Below, one piece after another: positions 62,968 through 64,000 of a stretch of DNA of 64,000 bases. Both the position numbers and the translations under genes were made by a program. The notes beneath the pieces are model-generated. The model saw only the letters and a program-made list of their open reading frames with translations, was not told the origin of the DNA and ran no database searches. Numbering within the stretch: the stretch's first letter is position 1; every line of letters starts with the position of its first letter. Origin of the DNA: Calothrix sp. NIES-4105 (lineage in GTDB: Bacteria; Cyanobacteriota; Cyanobacteriia; Cyanobacteriales; Nostocaceae); the NCBI RefSeq assembly GCF_002368415.1, contig NZ_AP018290.1, positions 3,113,614-3,177,613 of the forward strand, written 5' to 3'.

Positions 62968-63642
62968 TTATGCGGAGGTTTTTTTCTGCAAGCGCCGTTT
63001 CATGGCGGCGCCAAAACCAAAAGCAGCAAGAGAACCAAAAACAGTTAAGGGTTCAGGAACGGGTTCGTAATTTCCGTTTCTTAACGCAAGTCGTGATGAG
63101 CCAGTAGTATCATTTACATCAATAACACCAATACCAACCGTATAATTACCACCAGTATTAAAAGTATAGGAGAAAGGAGTACCGCTAGTTAAATTCAAGA
63201 TTGAATTACCAATGGCTACAAAAGCACGGTCTGCATTCACAGTATCGTAGGTTAAAAAGTCCCAATCAAAGCTGAACACATCCCCAGCTTGCACACCTGT
63301 AAAGATAGTTTTAATTACAGAACCTTCTGTCGCATCTACACCAAGACTTCCAGGAGCAATACCGATAAAAGTTTCTAAGTCATCAATGAAAAAATTTGGG
63401 TTGTTACCGGAAACGTTATAGTTGGCGCCACCATCATCGCTACCATCAGAGAATGCGTTAGTTAGTGTAGCTTGATTTAGAGAGGTGGTAAAATCACCAG
63501 AGCCTGTCCAATTGCTGAAATTAACACTGGCTGCAAATGCAGGAGAAGCGATCATTGTGCTACTAGCTGCAAATATGCTGTAAGTAATAGCCTTTTTTTT
63601 GAAGCGTTTTAGCAATGATTTGAAAGATGTTTTAGCTGACAT
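62968..63642 (-). CDS. PEP-CTERM anchored secreted protein
   Basis: A 224-residue exported protein. The signal peptide ends near ASPAFAAS (about residue 38), after a basic start (KRFKKK). The mature part begins VNFSNWTGSGDF and resembles a beta-sandwich with SFDWDFLTYD and YTVGIGVIDVND. The C-terminal sorting signal is VPEPLTVFGSLAAFGFG followed by the basic MKRRLQKK. Function unknown; anchoring by exosortase at the surface is inferred. It stands alone, 89 bp past the end of the next upstream gene on the same strand. Confidence 0.86.
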   Translation of the reverse strand: MSAKTSFKSLLKRFKKKAITYSIFAASSTMIASPAFAASVNFSNWTGSGDFTTSLNQATLTNAFSDGSDDGGANYNVSGNNPNFFIDDLETFIGIAPGSLGVDATEGSVIKTIFTGVQAGDVFSFDWDFLTYDTVNADRAFVAIGNSILNLTSGTPFSYTFNTGGNYTVGIGVIDVNDTTGSSRLALRNGNYEPVPEPLTVFGSLAAFGFGAAMKRRLQKKTSA

Positions 63643-63731
63643 AGAAACTCCGTTAGTTTTAGTGAGTGTTTTTAAAGAATTTGGTAGATGCCAGCTTGTT
63701 TGAAGGACAGGCAGTTAGCTATCCTACGTGA

Positions 63732-64000
63732 TTAAAATACAAAATTGTTGGGATTATTTAAGGCGCCACCACTGGCAACGTTTACGGTGATGAAAGGTCG
63801 GAAAATGTCTCTACCTGTAAGACCATCTGCATCTACTTCCACACCAAAGTTATTGCTAACACTACCCTGTACAACTCTGACGTAACCATCGGTAAAAGCA
63901 TTAGTACCGCTATAACCACCACTTACCAAGCTATCAAGTAATTGGGTAAACACTATTTTGTCAAAGCCAACCTCGAAGTCTGTGATGGTGTCACCTCTGT
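63732..64000 (-). CDS. C-terminus of a type I-secreted protein (partial)
   Basis: The frame is open from the window edge to the stop at 63732. A GTG at 63953 is only an internal codon, because the sequence upstream continues RGDTITDFEVGFDKIVFTQL without a break. GDxITDFxxGxDKIxL is the C-terminal targeting region of many cyanobacterial calcium-binding proteins exported by type I secretion. The visible part is 89 residues; the rest lies beyond 64000. Possibly linked to surface proteins such as the DUF4347 pair. Confidence 0.72.
   Translation of the reverse strand, partial: RGDTITDFEVGFDKIVFTQLLDSLVSGGYSGTNAFTDGYVRVVQGSVSNNFGVEVDADGLTGRDIFRPFITVNVASGGALNNPNNFVF

Noticed and set aside
1-64000. 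tRNA or rRNA genes
   Set aside because: No cloverleaf-like sequence with the conserved T-loop GTTCGAATC-type block or rRNA signature was seen by eye on either strand; a tRNAscan run would decide.

Overview
The window comes from a filamentous, probably heterocyst-forming cyanobacterium (order Nostocales is my best guess). The evidence is DevB/DevC-type exporter genes, a copper-less alternative oxidase subunit II with DUF2231 partners, DUF4347 and PEP-CTERM proteins, a ScyD/ScyE-family protein, STAND/TIR conflict proteins, and low GC with long intergenic gaps full of cyanobacterial dispersed repeats. The usual cyanobacterial palindrome HIP1 (GCGATCGC) was not found by eye. GGCGCC, and to a lesser degree CGCGCG, is strikingly frequent instead and may be this lineage's equivalent.

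Layout. 0.4-4.2 kb: a Tat-type alpha/beta hydrolase, a cupin, and an unusual fusion of a ScyD/ScyE-like propeller with a dienelactone-hydrolase-like domain, with a Fur-box-like site upstream. 4.5-7.1 kb: devC and devB without devA, next to a transposase remnant. 7.6-14.4 kb: a small natural-product cluster (fatty-acyl-AMP ligase remnant; A-T-C nonribosomal peptide synthetase; reductase; Fe/2-oxoglutarate oxygenase; Asp/Glu racemase). 14.5-17.2 kb: a decayed ARTO-type oxidase operon (ctaD stump, intact ctaC without CuA ligands, 11-copy 17-bp minisatellite, two DUF2231 membrane proteins). 17.2-19.2 kb: dispersed repeats and a PEP-CTERM protein. 19.6-30.2 kb: two large DUF4347/VCBS surface proteins that share an almost identical 851-bp segment.

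30.5-46.8 kb: an exopolysaccharide locus with Wzx-like flippase, Wzy-like polymerase, glycosyltransferases, FkbM and other methyltransferases, a dTDP-rhamnose 4-epimerase-like enzyme, an acetyltransferase, GalE, an initiating sugar-phosphate transferase and a Wzc-like tyrosine autokinase. Fragments of galE and of a second fkbM gene show past duplication and loss.

46.9-62.3 kb: a conflict/defence-type region. It holds an NB-ARC STAND protein with a vMAP-like N-terminus, a solitary AAA ATPase, a Trypco - trypsin/TIR/AAA_35 - membrane AAA_35 gene set, an AAA ATPase paired with a frameshifted TOPRIM-like gene, and a subtilisin-family protease. The stretch 51.34-59.95 kb lacks any GGCGCC site I could find, although it is frequent on both sides, which points to acquisition by transfer. 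This Trypco/trypsin-TIR/AAA_35 module is my best candidate for a little-described system. 62.3-64 kb: repeats, a second PEP-CTERM protein and the C-terminus of a probable type I-secreted protein that runs off the window edge.

All calls come from reading by eye. No database search was run, and family names rest on remembered motifs.
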